Shown one piece after another: positions 38,841-47,365 of a DNA stretch of 64,000 nucleotides. Source of the stretch: Ancylobacter lacus (lineage in GTDB: Bacteria > Pseudomonadota > Alphaproteobacteria > Rhizobiales > Xanthobacteraceae); NCBI RefSeq assembly GCF_018390635.1, contig NZ_JAHBGE010000083.1:1-64000 (forward strand), written 5' to 3'. A model generated the notes under the pieces. It ran no database searches. It saw only the letters and a program-made list of their open reading frames with translations, and had not been told where the DNA came from. The translations under genes were made by a program, and so were the position numbers. Position 1 is the first letter of the stretch; the number at the start of each line of letters is the position of its first letter.

Positions 38841-38974
38841 GGTTGTTCCTCCTGCCAGGGCGGGCGCCAGCCTGCGACGGGATGACGCCTCACGGGTTTT
38901 CCCGCAAGCTAGAGCGCTTACCCAGCGGTGTCGAGTTGCACCAAAGATGATGGAGGCAAGAAGCCGAAAACCCT

Positions 38975-38988
38975 TGCGGCATGCCGCA
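38975..38988. promoter_or_regulatory. 14-bp perfect palindrome in the 426-bp tctC/gor divergent region
   Basis: The region 38841-39266 between tctC and the glutathione reductase gene has no coding sequence I can support. It holds TGCGGCATGCCGCA (38975-38988), a perfect palindrome of 14 bp, and otherwise GC-rich spacer. A dimeric repressor site is possible. No regulator gene lies next to it. Confidence 0.45.
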
Positions 38989-39266
38989 GATGAGAGGTGG
39001 CGCCGCGCTTTTGGGGGCGGCTTTTTCGCTGGAACGGCACTCATTTCTCTGCGGTATCGGCGGCTGCAAGGGCCGGCCCCACGCTGCTGCATGCCGGGTG
39101 AGGGGGCGGAAAGGCCCGATGAGCCGGACGCCTTGCCGGCCGGGGCGGGCGGAACGGTTCCGCGCGGGCGGCTTCCGCAAGCGGTTCTGGAATGCCTGCC
39201 GCGCGCCGGCTTGACGGCGGGTCCGGCTCGGCCGACATGCAGGCAAGCATTTCGGGGAGCGCGGCC

Positions 39267-40670
39267 ATGGGCGACGCCACACAGAACGAGCATGATGTTG
39301 ATCTCTTCGTCATCGGCGGCGGCTCCGGCGGCGTGCGCGCGGCGCGGATCGCGGCGGGCTATGGTGCGCGGGTCATGCTGGCGGAGGAATACCGGCTCGG
39401 CGGCACCTGCGTGATCCGCGGCTGCGTGCCCAAGAAGCTGCTGGTCTATGCCGGCCGCTTCGCCCATGAGTTCGAGGACGCCGCCGGCTTCGGCTGGACC
39501 GTGGCCGGTGCCACGTTCGACTGGCCGACCCTGATCGCCAACAAGGACAAGGAGATCGCCCGGCTGGAGTCCGCCTATCGCCGCAATCTCGACGCGGCGG
39601 GGGTCGAGATCGTGCCGCAGCGCGCGGTGCTGGAAGGCCCCCATGCGGTGCGGCTGGCCGACGGGCGCCGCATCGCTGCCCGCCATATCCTCGTCGCCAC
39701 CGGCGCGCGGCCGAATTACGGGCTCGACATCCCCGGCCGCCACCTCGCCATCACCTCGAACGAGGCGCTGCATCTGGAGCGCTTTCCCGCCCGCATCGTG
39801 GTGCAGGGCGGCGGCTATATCGCGCTCGAATTTGCCAGCCTGTTCGCCGGGCTCGGTGCCAAGGTGACGCTGGTGCACCGTGGCGACGGGCTGCTGCGCG
39901 GCTTCGACCAGGAAATCGGCGCGCTGATCGCCGGGGAGCTGGCGGCGGCGGGCATCATGCTGGAACTCGGCGTGACCATCGACGCCATCGACGAGATGGA
40001 AGGCCGCCGCAGGGTCCGGCTGAACGATGGCCGGGTGCTGGTCGCGGACGAGGTGATGCTCGCCATCGGCCGGGTGCCGAACACGGTCGGGCTCGGCCTC
40101 GAGACCGCGGGCGTCCAGCTCAACCCCTCGGGCGCGATCGCGGTCGACGCCGCGTCAGGCACGAATGTGCCCTCGATCCATGCGGTGGGCGACGTCACCG
40201 ACCGCGTGAACCTCACCCCCGTCGCCATCCGCGAGGGCCACGCCTTCGCCGACACCGTGTTCGGCGGCAAGCCGTGGACGGTGGATCATTCGCTGATCCC
40301 CACCGCGGTGTTCACCGAGCCGGAGATCGGCGTGGTCGGCCTCACCGAGGCCGAGGCGCGGGCGCAGGGCCGCCGGCTCGATATCTACAAGACCAGCTTC
40401 CGGCCGATGAAGGCCACGCTCTCGGGTCGGCAGACCCGCGTCTTCATGAAGCTCGTGGTGGACCAGGCGGATGACCGGGTGATCGGCGCCCACATGATCG
40501 GCGAGGCCTCGGCGGAGATGATCCAGCTCGTCGGGGTCGCCATGAGCGCGGGCGCGACCAAGGCGGTGTTCGACCGCACCATCGCCCTCCACCCCAGCGC
40601 GGCTGAGGAACTGGTGACGATGCGGGCGAAGGACCCCTCCAGCGATCCGCTGCCCGCCGCGGCGGAGTAG
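39267..40670 (+). CDS. gor: glutathione-disulfide reductase
   Basis: 467-residue class I flavoprotein disulfide reductase. FAD-binding [11 protein letters not shown] at 17-27, redox pair C48/C53 in [18 protein letters not shown]-binding [10 protein letters not shown] with Arg contacts downstream ([12 protein letters not shown]), the second FAD motif AVGDVTD and the C-terminal dimer His-Glu motif in HPSAAEE. The sequence matches plant-type and alphaproteobacterial Gor, which regenerates glutathione with NADPH. GGGGAG lies before ATG 39267; a GTG or ATG further upstream (39192 or 39237) is possible. Confidence 0.92.
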   Translation: MGDATQNEHDVDLFVIGGGSGGVRAARIAAGYGARVMLAEEYRLGGTCVIRGCVPKKLLVYAGRFAHEFEDAAGFGWTVAGATFDWPTLIANKDKEIARLESAYRRNLDAAGVEIVPQRAVLEGPHAVRLADGRRIAARHILVATGARPNYGLDIPGRHLAITSNEALHLERFPARIVVQGGGYIALEFASLFAGLGAKVTLVHRGDGLLRGFDQEIGALIAGELAAAGIMLELGVTIDAIDEMEGRRRVRLNDGRVLVADEVMLAIGRVPNTVGLGLETAGVQLNPSGAIAVDAASGTNVPSIHAVGDVTDRVNLTPVAIREGHAFADTVFGGKPWTVDHSLIPTAVFTEPEIGVVGLTEAEARAQGRRLDIYKTSFRPMKATLSGRQTRVFMKLVVDQADDRVIGAHMIGEASAEMIQLVGVAMSAGATKAVFDRTIALHPSAAEELVTMRAKDPSSDPLPAAAE

Positions 40671-40788
40671 CCGGCCCGGCCCGGGGGCGGGCCACACCCG
40701 GTCTGCGTGGCCGCAGGACAGGCCTTGCAGCACCGGCAGGCCGGCGGTGCGCGCCGCTCTTCTCTTGCTCCCGGCCTTGGGTGTATAA

Positions 40789-40850
40789 GGCCGGCCTTCT
40801 TCTTCCCCGGCCCGGTATGGCCGGCCTTCCCGCCCCGGGGACACGGGGCG
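40789..40850 (+). promoter_or_regulatory. structured leader of the DAHP synthase gene
   Basis: Two copies of GGCCGGCCTT occur at 40789-40798 and 40819-40828, 30 bp apart. Each core GGCCGGCC is self-complementary, so the copies can pair with themselves or with each other. A third hairpin, CGCCCC/GGGGCG (40831-40836 and 40845-40850), lies just before the ribosome binding site. Alternative pairings could act as an attenuator for this first step of aromatic amino acid synthesis. No leader peptide rich in Trp, Phe or Tyr was found. Confidence 0.35.
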
Positions 40851-40874
40851 GCGACGCTGCTTTAGGAGGTTTCG

Positions 40875-42260
40875 ATGGCTGAACGCTGGACTCCCGGCTC
40901 CTGGAGGGCAAAGCCCATCCAGCAGGTGCCGGACTATCCGGACGCCGAGGCGCTTGCCGCGGTGGAGCGTCAGCTCGCCTCGTTTCCCCCGCTGGTGTTC
41001 GCCGGCGAGGCGCGCCGGCTGAAGCGCGAACTGGCGAAGGTCGCCAAGGGCGAAGCCTTCCTGCTTCAGGGCGGCGACTGCGCCGAGAGCTTCGCCGAGC
41101 ATTCGGCCGACAACATCCGCGATTTCTTCCGCGTCTTCCTGCAGATGGCGGTGGTGCTGACCTTTGCCGGCGCTTCCCCGGTGGTGAAGGTCGGGCGCAT
41201 CGCCGGCCAGTTCGCCAAGCCGCGCTCGGCGCCGAACGAGACGGTCGGCGGGGTGGAGCTGCCGTCCTACCGCGGCGACATCGTCAACGACATCGAGTTC
41301 ACCCCGGCCGCCCGCATCCCGGACCCGCGCCGCCAGCTCGAGGCCTATCGCCAGTCGGCGGCGACGCTGAACCTGCTGCGCGCCTTCGCCAATGGCGGCT
41401 ATGCCAGCCTCGGCAACGCGCATCAGTGGATGCTCGGCTTCGTCAAGGACAGCCCGCAGTCGCACATGTACCAGGCGGTGGCGGACCGGATCACCGAGGC
41501 GCTCGACTTCATGCGCGCCATCGGCATCGATCCGGAAACCCACCCGGAGATGCGGACCACGGATTTCTTCACCAGCCACGAGGCGCTGCTGCTCGGCTAT
41601 GAGCAGGCGCTGACCCGGGTCGATTCGACCTCCGGCGACTGGTACTCGACCTCCGGCCACATGATCTGGGTCGGCGACCGCACCCGCCAGGCCGACCACG
41701 CCCACATGGAATACTGCCGGGGCGTGAAGAACCCGCTCGGCCTGAAGTGCGGCCCCTCGCTGAAGCCGGACGACATGCTGCGCCTCATCGACATGCTGAA
41801 CCCGGACAACGAGCCGGGCCGGCTGACGCTGATCGCCCGGTTCGGCGCCGACAAGGTGGAGGACCACCTGCCGGCCCTTGTGCGGGCGGTGCAGCGCGAG
41901 GGGCGCGTGGTGGTGTGGTCGTGCGACCCGATGCACGGCAACACGGTGAAGGCCGGCTCGGGCTACAAGACCCGTCCGTTCGACATGATCCTGAAGGAAG
42001 TCCGCGACTTCTTCGCGGTCCATGCCGCCGAAGGCACCTATGCCGGCGGCGTGCATCTGGAGATGACCGGCAAGGACGTGACCGAGTGCACCGGCGGCGC
42101 CCGCGCCATCTCGGACGCGGACCTGAAGGACCGCTACCACACCTATTGCGACCCGCGCCTCAACGCGGAGCAGGCCATCGAGATGGCCTTCCTCGTCGCC
42201 GAGCTGCTGAAGACCTCCCGCGCCGGGCGCACCCGCCGGGTGACGCAGGCGGCGGAGTGA
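40875..42260 (+). CDS. aroG: class II 3-deoxy-7-phosphoheptulonate synthase (DAHP synthase)
   Basis: 461-residue plant/actinobacterial-type DAHP synthase that condenses phosphoenolpyruvate and erythrose 4-phosphate, the first step of the shikimate pathway. It shows [19 protein letters not shown] at the start, [14 protein letters not shown] with the metal-binding Cys, [41 protein letters not shown] and the metal ligands in [10 protein letters not shown] and GVHLEMTG. A perfect AGGAGGT lies 5 nt before ATG 40875. It is followed by an intrinsic terminator, so it is monocistronic. Confidence 0.95.
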   Translation: MAERWTPGSWRAKPIQQVPDYPDAEALAAVERQLASFPPLVFAGEARRLKRELAKVAKGEAFLLQGGDCAESFAEHSADNIRDFFRVFLQMAVVLTFAGASPVVKVGRIAGQFAKPRSAPNETVGGVELPSYRGDIVNDIEFTPAARIPDPRRQLEAYRQSAATLNLLRAFANGGYASLGNAHQWMLGFVKDSPQSHMYQAVADRITEALDFMRAIGIDPETHPEMRTTDFFTSHEALLLGYEQALTRVDSTSGDWYSTSGHMIWVGDRTRQADHAHMEYCRGVKNPLGLKCGPSLKPDDMLRLIDMLNPDNEPGRLTLIARFGADKVEDHLPALVRAVQREGRVVVWSCDPMHGNTVKAGSGYKTRPFDMILKEVRDFFAVHAAEGTYAGGVHLEMTGKDVTECTGGARAISDADLKDRYHTYCDPRLNAEQAIEMAFLVAELLKTSRAGRTRRVTQAAE

Positions 42261-42286
42261 TCCACCCGCCGGCCGGCTGAGACAGC

Positions 42287-42316
42287 AAACCCCCGCGGCA
42301 CGCCGCGGGGGTTTTT
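42287..42316. terminator. intrinsic terminator after DAHP synthase
   Basis: CCCCCGCGGC (42290-42299) pairs with GCCGCGGGGG (42302-42311), preceded by AAA and followed by TTTTT. The stem serves the plus-strand DAHP synthase gene and, with its A run, may also stop the converging oxidoreductase transcript. Confidence 0.88.
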
Positions 42317-42364
42317 CCTTTCCGGGCCTGTCGTCCGGGCCTGTCGCGCGCGTGCTTGACCGCT

Positions 42365-43381
42365 TCAGCCCTCCCAGCCTTCCAGCACGATCTTGCCGAT
42401 GGTCCGGCCGCTTTCCAGCGCGGCATGGGCGCGGCGAAGGTTCGCCGCGTTGATCGTGCCGGCCCGCTCGCCGAGCGTGGTCCGCAGCCGCCCGGCATCC
42501 ACCAGCCGCGACAGCTCGGCGAGGATCTCGTGCTGGCGGATCATGTCCGGGGTCTGGAACAGCGAGCGGGTGAACATCAGCTCCCAGTGTAGCGACAGGC
42601 TCTTGCCCTTCAGCGCCAGCGCGTCCAGCGTCTTCGGGTCGTCGATCAGCGCGATGCGGCCCTGCGGCCGCGCCGCCTTGACGATTTCCGGCCAATGCTG
42701 CTCGGTGGCGGTGAGACTGTAGACGTAGTCGACCTCGCCGAGCCCCGCCTTCGCCAGCTCCTCGCTGAGCGGGCGGCCATGGTCGATCACGGCGTGGGCG
42801 CCGAGCGCCTCGACCCATTCCCGGCTCTGCGGCCGCGAGGCGGTGCCGATCACGGTCACGGCGGTGAGCTGGCGGGCGAGCTGGACCACCAGCGAGCCGA
42901 CGCCGCCCGCGGCGCCCACCACCAGCAGGGAGCGCCCCGCGCCCCCGCCCGCCGGCAGCTCCAGCCGGTCGAACAGCCCTTCCCAGGCGGTGAGGCTGGT
43001 GAGCGGCAGCGCGGCGGCCTCCGCGAAGCCGAGGCTCGCGGGCTTGGGCCCGACCAGCCGCTCGTCGACCACATGCAGCTCGGCATTGGTGCCGGGCCGG
43101 TTGAGATCGCCGGCGTAGAACACCGCGTCGCCCGGCCGGAACAGGCTCACCTCGGCCCCCACCGCCTCGACCACGCCGGCGGCGTCCCAGCCGAGCACGA
43201 CGGGCGCGTCTTCCGTGCCCTGCCGCCGCAGCCGGACCTTGGTGTCGACCGGGTTCACGGAGATGGCGTGCACCCGCACCAGCAGGTCGCGGGGGCCGGG
43301 CGTCGGATCGGGCAGGTCGAGATCGACCAGCGAGGAGGCATCCGCAATGGGGAGCGAGCGTGTGTAGCCGATGGCTTTCAT
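42365..43381 (-). CDS. zinc-binding alcohol dehydrogenase family / quinone oxidoreductase
   Basis: 338-residue MDR-superfamily protein of the TIGR02817 type. It starts MKAIGYTRSLP, has the VHAISVNPVDTKVR catalytic region without zinc-ligand cysteines, GWDAAGVVEAVG, and the NADPH-binding GAAGGVGSLVVQLA near residue 157. It is probably an NADPH-dependent quinone or enal reductase. It is divergent from an HxlR regulator with N-terminal cysteines, an arrangement known for quinone- and electrophile-inducible reductases. Confidence 0.87.
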   Translation of the reverse strand: MKAIGYTRSLPIADASSLVDLDLPDPTPGPRDLLVRVHAISVNPVDTKVRLRRQGTEDAPVVLGWDAAGVVEAVGAEVSLFRPGDAVFYAGDLNRPGTNAELHVVDERLVGPKPASLGFAEAAALPLTSLTAWEGLFDRLELPAGGGAGRSLLVVGAAGGVGSLVVQLARQLTAVTVIGTASRPQSREWVEALGAHAVIDHGRPLSEELAKAGLGEVDYVYSLTATEQHWPEIVKAARPQGRIALIDDPKTLDALALKGKSLSLHWELMFTRSLFQTPDMIRQHEILAELSRLVDAGRLRTTLGERAGTINAANLRRAHAALESGRTIGKIVLEGWEG

Positions 43382-43469
43382 GTGAGTCTCCGGGCGCGAG
43401 GCGCTGTGGAACGAGATGCCGTCAATGTCGTCCGTGCCCGCTCCGGCGCAAGAACGGATGAAACGGTGC

Positions 43470-43493
43470 GGTGGTATCGGGAATGAAACCGCC
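43470..43493. promoter_or_regulatory. candidate HxlR operator in the quinone reductase/HxlR intergenic region
   Basis: GGTGGTATC (43470-43478) and GAAACCGCC (43485-43493) form an imperfect inverted repeat (7 of 9 positions) with a 6-bp spacer, in the 171-bp divergent region and 60 bp before the regulator start. It is a weaker candidate than the site at 7475-7514. Confidence 0.35.
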
Positions 43494-43552
43494 CTTTCCC
43501 CTTTGCGGCCCGCCGCCTATCTTCGCCGGGATTTCCTTGGGCGGAGGCGCGC

Positions 43553-43909
43553 ATGGCCAAGCGTCACACGGACTATTCCTGCGGCACGGGTTGCCCGGTC
43601 GAGGCGACGCTCGAGATCATCGGCGGCAAGTGGAAGGGCGGCCTCCTGTTCCATCTCTCCGGCGGCGAGCGGCGCTACAGCGAGCTGCGCCGGGCGATGC
43701 CGAACGTGTCGCCGCGCATCCTCGCCAAGGCGCTGCGGGAGCTGGAGGCGGACGGCGTCATCGCCCGCACGGTCTACCCCACCGTGCCGCCGCAGGTCGG
43801 CTACCGGCTCTCCGCCAGCGGCGAGGCGCTGCGCCCGGCCATCGCGCTTCTCGCCGGCTGGGGCCGCGCCCGGCTCGCGGTAGCGCCGGAGCTGGCCGCG
43901 GCGGAATAG
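43553..43909 (+). CDS. HxlR-family regulator with N-terminal cysteine pair
   Basis: 118-residue winged-helix regulator. The start YSCGTGCPVEATLEIIGGKWKG carries C10 and C14 ahead of the first helix, at the place where redox-sensing HxlR proteins (for example QorR and YodB) keep their reactive Cys. The recognition helix region SPRILAKALRELEADGVI and the wing PPQVGYRLSASG follow. It is divergent from the quinone oxidoreductase gene, which it probably represses until quinones or electrophiles modify the cysteines. Confidence 0.9.
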   Translation: MAKRHTDYSCGTGCPVEATLEIIGGKWKGGLLFHLSGGERRYSELRRAMPNVSPRILAKALRELEADGVIARTVYPTVPPQVGYRLSASGEALRPAIALLAGWGRARLAVAPELAAAE

Positions 43910-43950
43910 CCCCGTCGCGCCCGCCGCTGCGGAGCGGGGCCGCCCCCAAA

Positions 43951-44006
43951 CCGCTCTCTCAAAGCGGCTCTCCGAAAGTCGCTCTCCCAAAGTCGCGCCC
44001 CGAAAG
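43951..44006. repeat. four-copy 14-bp imperfect tandem repeat
   Basis: Four consecutive 14-bp units end in AAAG: 43951-43964, 43965-43978, 43979-43992 and 43993-44006, with a core like CGCTCTCYCAAAG. A partial unit (TCGCATCG) follows. The array lies between the HxlR gene and the CoA-transferase gene, about 65 bp before the latter start codon. Confidence 0.8.
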
Positions 44007-44071
44007 TCGCATCGCCCATCGGCGCCGGAGGGCGTAACGGATGCAGCCGTTCCCCAGCACCGGACGGGTCC

Positions 44072-45580
44072 ATGATCACCGAGCGCATCCGCTACGCCCC
44101 GCTTCGCGACAAGGTGGTGAGCGCCGAGGCGGCCGCCGCCCACATCCGCGACGGCATGACCATCGGCATGAGCGGTTTCACCCGCGCCGGCGAGGCCAAG
44201 GCGGTGCCGATGGCGCTGGCCGCCCGGGCACGGGAGGCCCATGCCCGCGGCGAGCCGCTGTCCATCTGCCTCATCACCGGCGCCTCGCTGGGCAACGACC
44301 TCGACAAGCAACTGGCCGAGGCCCATGTCCTTTCCCGCCGCATCCCGTTCCAGTCCGATCCCGCGCTGCGCCGGGCGATCAATGCCGGCGAGGTGATGTT
44401 CGTCGACCAGCACCTTTCGGAAACGGTGGAGCTTCTGCGCACCCGCCAGATCGGGCCGGTCGATGTCGCGGTGATCGAGGCGGTCGCCATCACCGAGCAG
44501 GGCGGCATCGTGCCCACCACCTCGGTGGGCAACTCCGCCAGCTTCGCGATCCTGGCGGAGAAGGTCATCGTCGAGATCAACCTGTCGCAGCCGACCCTGC
44601 TGGAGGGGCTGCACGACATCTACATCCCGACCCGGCGGCCGATCCGCCACCCCATCCCGATCGTGGCGCCGGAGAACCGGGTGGGCCTGCCCTTCATCCC
44701 GGTCGACCCTGAGAAGATCGCCGCCGTCGTCGTCACCACCAAGCTGGATTCCTCGGCCAATGTGGAGCCCCCGGACGACGACACCCGCGCCATTGCCGGC
44801 CATCTCATCGAGCTGCTGAAGCACGAGGTCGCGGTGGGGCGGCTCTCCACCCAGCTCCAGCCGCTGCAGGCCGGCATCGGCACCACCGCCAATGCCGTGC
44901 TGCACGGGCTGATCGACAGCCCCTTCCACAACCTCACCATGTATTCCGAGGTGCTGCAGGACTCGACCTTCGATCTGTTCGACGCTGGCCGGCTCGACTT
45001 TGCCTCGGGCTCCTCCATCACCCTGTCCCGGCCGAAATACGAGGCGGTGCTGCCGGAACTGGCGCGCTACAAGTCGCGCCTCGTGCTGCGGCCGCAGGAG
45101 ATCAGCAACCACCCCGAGATCATCCGCCGGCTCGGGCTGATCGCCATCAACACCGCGCTGGAGTTCGATCTCTACGGCAACATCAACTCCACCCATGTCG
45201 GCGGCACCCACATGATGAACGGCATCGGCGGCTCCGGCGACTTCGCGCGCAATGCCTTCCTCTCCGTCTTCATCACCCGCTCGGTCGCCAAGGAGGGGCG
45301 CATCTCGGCGGTGGTGCCCATGGTGAGCCATGTCGACCACACCGAGCACGACGTCGACATCGTGGTGACCGAGCAGGGCCTTGCCGACCTGCGCGGCCTC
45401 GCGCCGCGCGAACGGGCGGCGCTCATCATCCGCAACTGCGCCCATCCCGACTATCGCGACGCGCTCGCCGACTATGTCGCGCGCGCCACCCCGCGCGGCG
45501 GCCAGACGCCCCATCTCATCGAGGAGGCGCTGGGCTGGCACGCGGCGCTGCGGGAGACCGGCACCATGCGCCGGGCCTGA
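44072..45580 (+). CDS. succinyl-CoA:acetate CoA-transferase / acetyl-CoA hydrolase family
   Basis: 502 residues, the usual length of the AarC/Cat1 class I CoA-transferases. The CoA-thioester-forming Glu is E293 in TMYSEVLQDS, matching the catalytic position of AarC. Also present are GMSGFTRAGEAKAVP, the ITEQGGIVPTTSVGNS block and GNINSTHVGGTHMMNGIGGSGDFARNA. It probably moves CoA between succinyl-CoA and acetate, as in a variant TCA cycle or acetate handling. The hydrolase and transferase activities cannot be told apart by sequence alone. Confidence 0.9.
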   Translation: MITERIRYAPLRDKVVSAEAAAAHIRDGMTIGMSGFTRAGEAKAVPMALAARAREAHARGEPLSICLITGASLGNDLDKQLAEAHVLSRRIPFQSDPALRRAINAGEVMFVDQHLSETVELLRTRQIGPVDVAVIEAVAITEQGGIVPTTSVGNSASFAILAEKVIVEINLSQPTLLEGLHDIYIPTRRPIRHPIPIVAPENRVGLPFIPVDPEKIAAVVVTTKLDSSANVEPPDDDTRAIAGHLIELLKHEVAVGRLSTQLQPLQAGIGTTANAVLHGLIDSPFHNLTMYSEVLQDSTFDLFDAGRLDFASGSSITLSRPKYEAVLPELARYKSRLVLRPQEISNHPEIIRRLGLIAINTALEFDLYGNINSTHVGGTHMMNGIGGSGDFARNAFLSVFITRSVAKEGRISAVVPMVSHVDHTEHDVDIVVTEQGLADLRGLAPRERAALIIRNCAHPDYRDALADYVARATPRGGQTPHLIEEALGWHAALRETGTMRRA

Positions 45581-45640
45581 CCTCCCACCCATGCCGCGGG
45601 TGCGATTGCCGAGCGGCCTTTGCCTCGCTACATCAGGACC

Positions 45641-47314
45641 ATGGCCAGCGCTCCCGTCGATCAGCTCCTCATCGCCTTCGCCCAGCTCAATCCCGTGGTC
45701 GGCGACCTCGCCGGCAATGCGGAGAAGGTTCGCGCCGCCCGCCGCCTCGCGGCGGAGCAGGGCGCCGACCTGCTGATGTTCACCGAGCTGTTCATCTCCG
45801 GCTATCCGCCGGAGGACCTCGTGCTGAAGCCCGCCTTCCAGCTCGCCTGCCGGCAGATGGTGGAGGAACTGGCGCGCGAGACCGCCGATGGCGGGCCGGC
45901 GCTTCTTCTGGGCACGCCCTGGGTGGAGGCGGGCCGGCTTTACAACGCCGTGGCGCTGCTGGAGGAAGGCCGCGTCGCCGCGGTGCGCTACAAGGTCGAT
46001 CTTCCGAATTATGGCCCGTTCGACGAGAAGCGGGTGTTCGCCGCCGGGCCGATGCCGGGGCCGATCCCGTTCCGCGGGGTGCGGCTCGGCGTGCCGGTGT
46101 GCGAGGACGTCTGGTCGGAGGACGTGATCGAGTGCCTCTCCGAGACCGGGGCCGAGATCCTGCTGATTCCCAACGGCTCGCCGTACCGCCGCACCGTCTA
46201 TGACGAGCGCACCAATGTGGCGGTGGCCCGTGTGGTCGAGAGCGGCCTGCCGCTGGCCTATATCAACCAGGTCGGCGGGCAGGACGAGCTGGTGTTCGAC
46301 GGCGGCTCCTTCGTGCTCAACGCCGACCGCTCCCTGGCGGTGCAGTTCCCGAACTTCCAGGAGCGCATCCGCCTCACCCGCTGGGAGCGCTGGGCCGATG
46401 GCTGGCGCTGCGAGGAGGGCGCCCGCGCGCCGCTGCTGACCGGCGACGAGGCGGACTATGCCGCCTGCGTGCTGGGCCTGCGCGATTACGTCGAGAAGAA
46501 CCGCTTCCGCGGCGTGGTGCTGGGCCTGTCGGGCGGTATCGATTCGGCGCTGTGCGCGGCGATGGCGGCGGACGCGCTGGGCCCGGAGCGGGTCCACTGC
46601 GTGATGCTGCCCTATCACTACACCTCGGGCGATTCGCTCACCGACGCTGCCGGCGTGGCGCAGGCGCTGGGCTGCCGATACGACATCGTGCCGATCGCGC
46701 CGGCGGTGGAAGGGCTGGAGGCGTGCCTCGCCCCGCTCTTCGCCGGGCAGGCGCGCGACGTCACCGAGGAGAACCTTCAGTCCCGCGCTCGCGGCACCAT
46801 CCTGATGTCGATCTCCAACAAGTTTGGCTCCATGGTGGTGACGACCGGCAACAAGTCGGAGATGTCGACCGGCTACGCCACGCTCTATGGCGACATGAAC
46901 GGCGGCTACAACCCGTTGAAGGACCTCTACAAGACCGAGGTGTTCCGGCTCTGCGAGCTGCGCAACCGCTGGAAGCCGGCCGAGGCGCTGGGTGCCGGCG
47001 GCGTCGTCATCCCGCCCAACATCATCGCCAAGCCGCCCACCGCCGAGCTGCGGGAGAACCAGAAGGACCAGGACAGCCTGCCGCCCTACGAGGTGCTCGA
47101 CGCGATCCTCGAGCGGCTGGTCGAGGAGGAGCGCACGGTCGCCTCCATCGCGGCCGAGGGCTTCGACCCGGCGCTGGTAGCCAAGGTGGAGCGCATGCTG
47201 AACCTCGCGGAGTACAAGCGCCGGCAGGCGGCGCCCGGGGTGAAGGTGACCACCCGCAATTTCGGCCGCGACCGTCGCTACCCCATCACCAACCGGTTCC
47301 GCGAAGGCGCCTGA
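45641..47314 (+). CDS. nadE: glutamine-dependent NAD(+) synthetase
   Basis: 557-residue two-domain enzyme. The N-terminal nitrilase-type glutaminase has the triad E49 (FTELFISGY), K118 (YKVDLPN) and C154 (PVCEDVW). The C-terminal NAD synthetase domain has the ATP-pyrophosphatase loop SGGIDS at 297-302 and TTGNKSEMSTGYATLYGD. The amide ammonia passes between domains to convert deamido-NAD to NAD. ATG 45641 follows AGGACC; TTG 45620 is an alternative. It lies 60 bp after the CoA-transferase gene. Confidence 0.95.
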   Translation: MASAPVDQLLIAFAQLNPVVGDLAGNAEKVRAARRLAAEQGADLLMFTELFISGYPPEDLVLKPAFQLACRQMVEELARETADGGPALLLGTPWVEAGRLYNAVALLEEGRVAAVRYKVDLPNYGPFDEKRVFAAGPMPGPIPFRGVRLGVPVCEDVWSEDVIECLSETGAEILLIPNGSPYRRTVYDERTNVAVARVVESGLPLAYINQVGGQDELVFDGGSFVLNADRSLAVQFPNFQERIRLTRWERWADGWRCEEGARAPLLTGDEADYAACVLGLRDYVEKNRFRGVVLGLSGGIDSALCAAMAADALGPERVHCVMLPYHYTSGDSLTDAAGVAQALGCRYDIVPIAPAVEGLEACLAPLFAGQARDVTEENLQSRARGTILMSISNKFGSMVVTTGNKSEMSTGYATLYGDMNGGYNPLKDLYKTEVFRLCELRNRWKPAEALGAGGVVIPPNIIAKPPTAELRENQKDQDSLPPYEVLDAILERLVEEERTVASIAAEGFDPALVAKVERMLNLAEYKRRQAAPGVKVTTRNFGRDRRYPITNRFREGA

Positions 47315-47365
47315 CGCCGCGCGCGGCCGGTTGCGAGGGGCGGCGGGCTCGGCGATAAGGCCGCC

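Noticed and set aside
39192-39266. Longer N-terminus for glutathione reductase.
   Set aside because: The extra residues have no similarity to Gor. ATG 39267 has a good ribosome binding site and is followed directly by the FAD-binding strand.
43951-44006. CRISPR-like array.
   Set aside because: Units are 14 bp and contiguous without spacers, so this is a simple tandem repeat.
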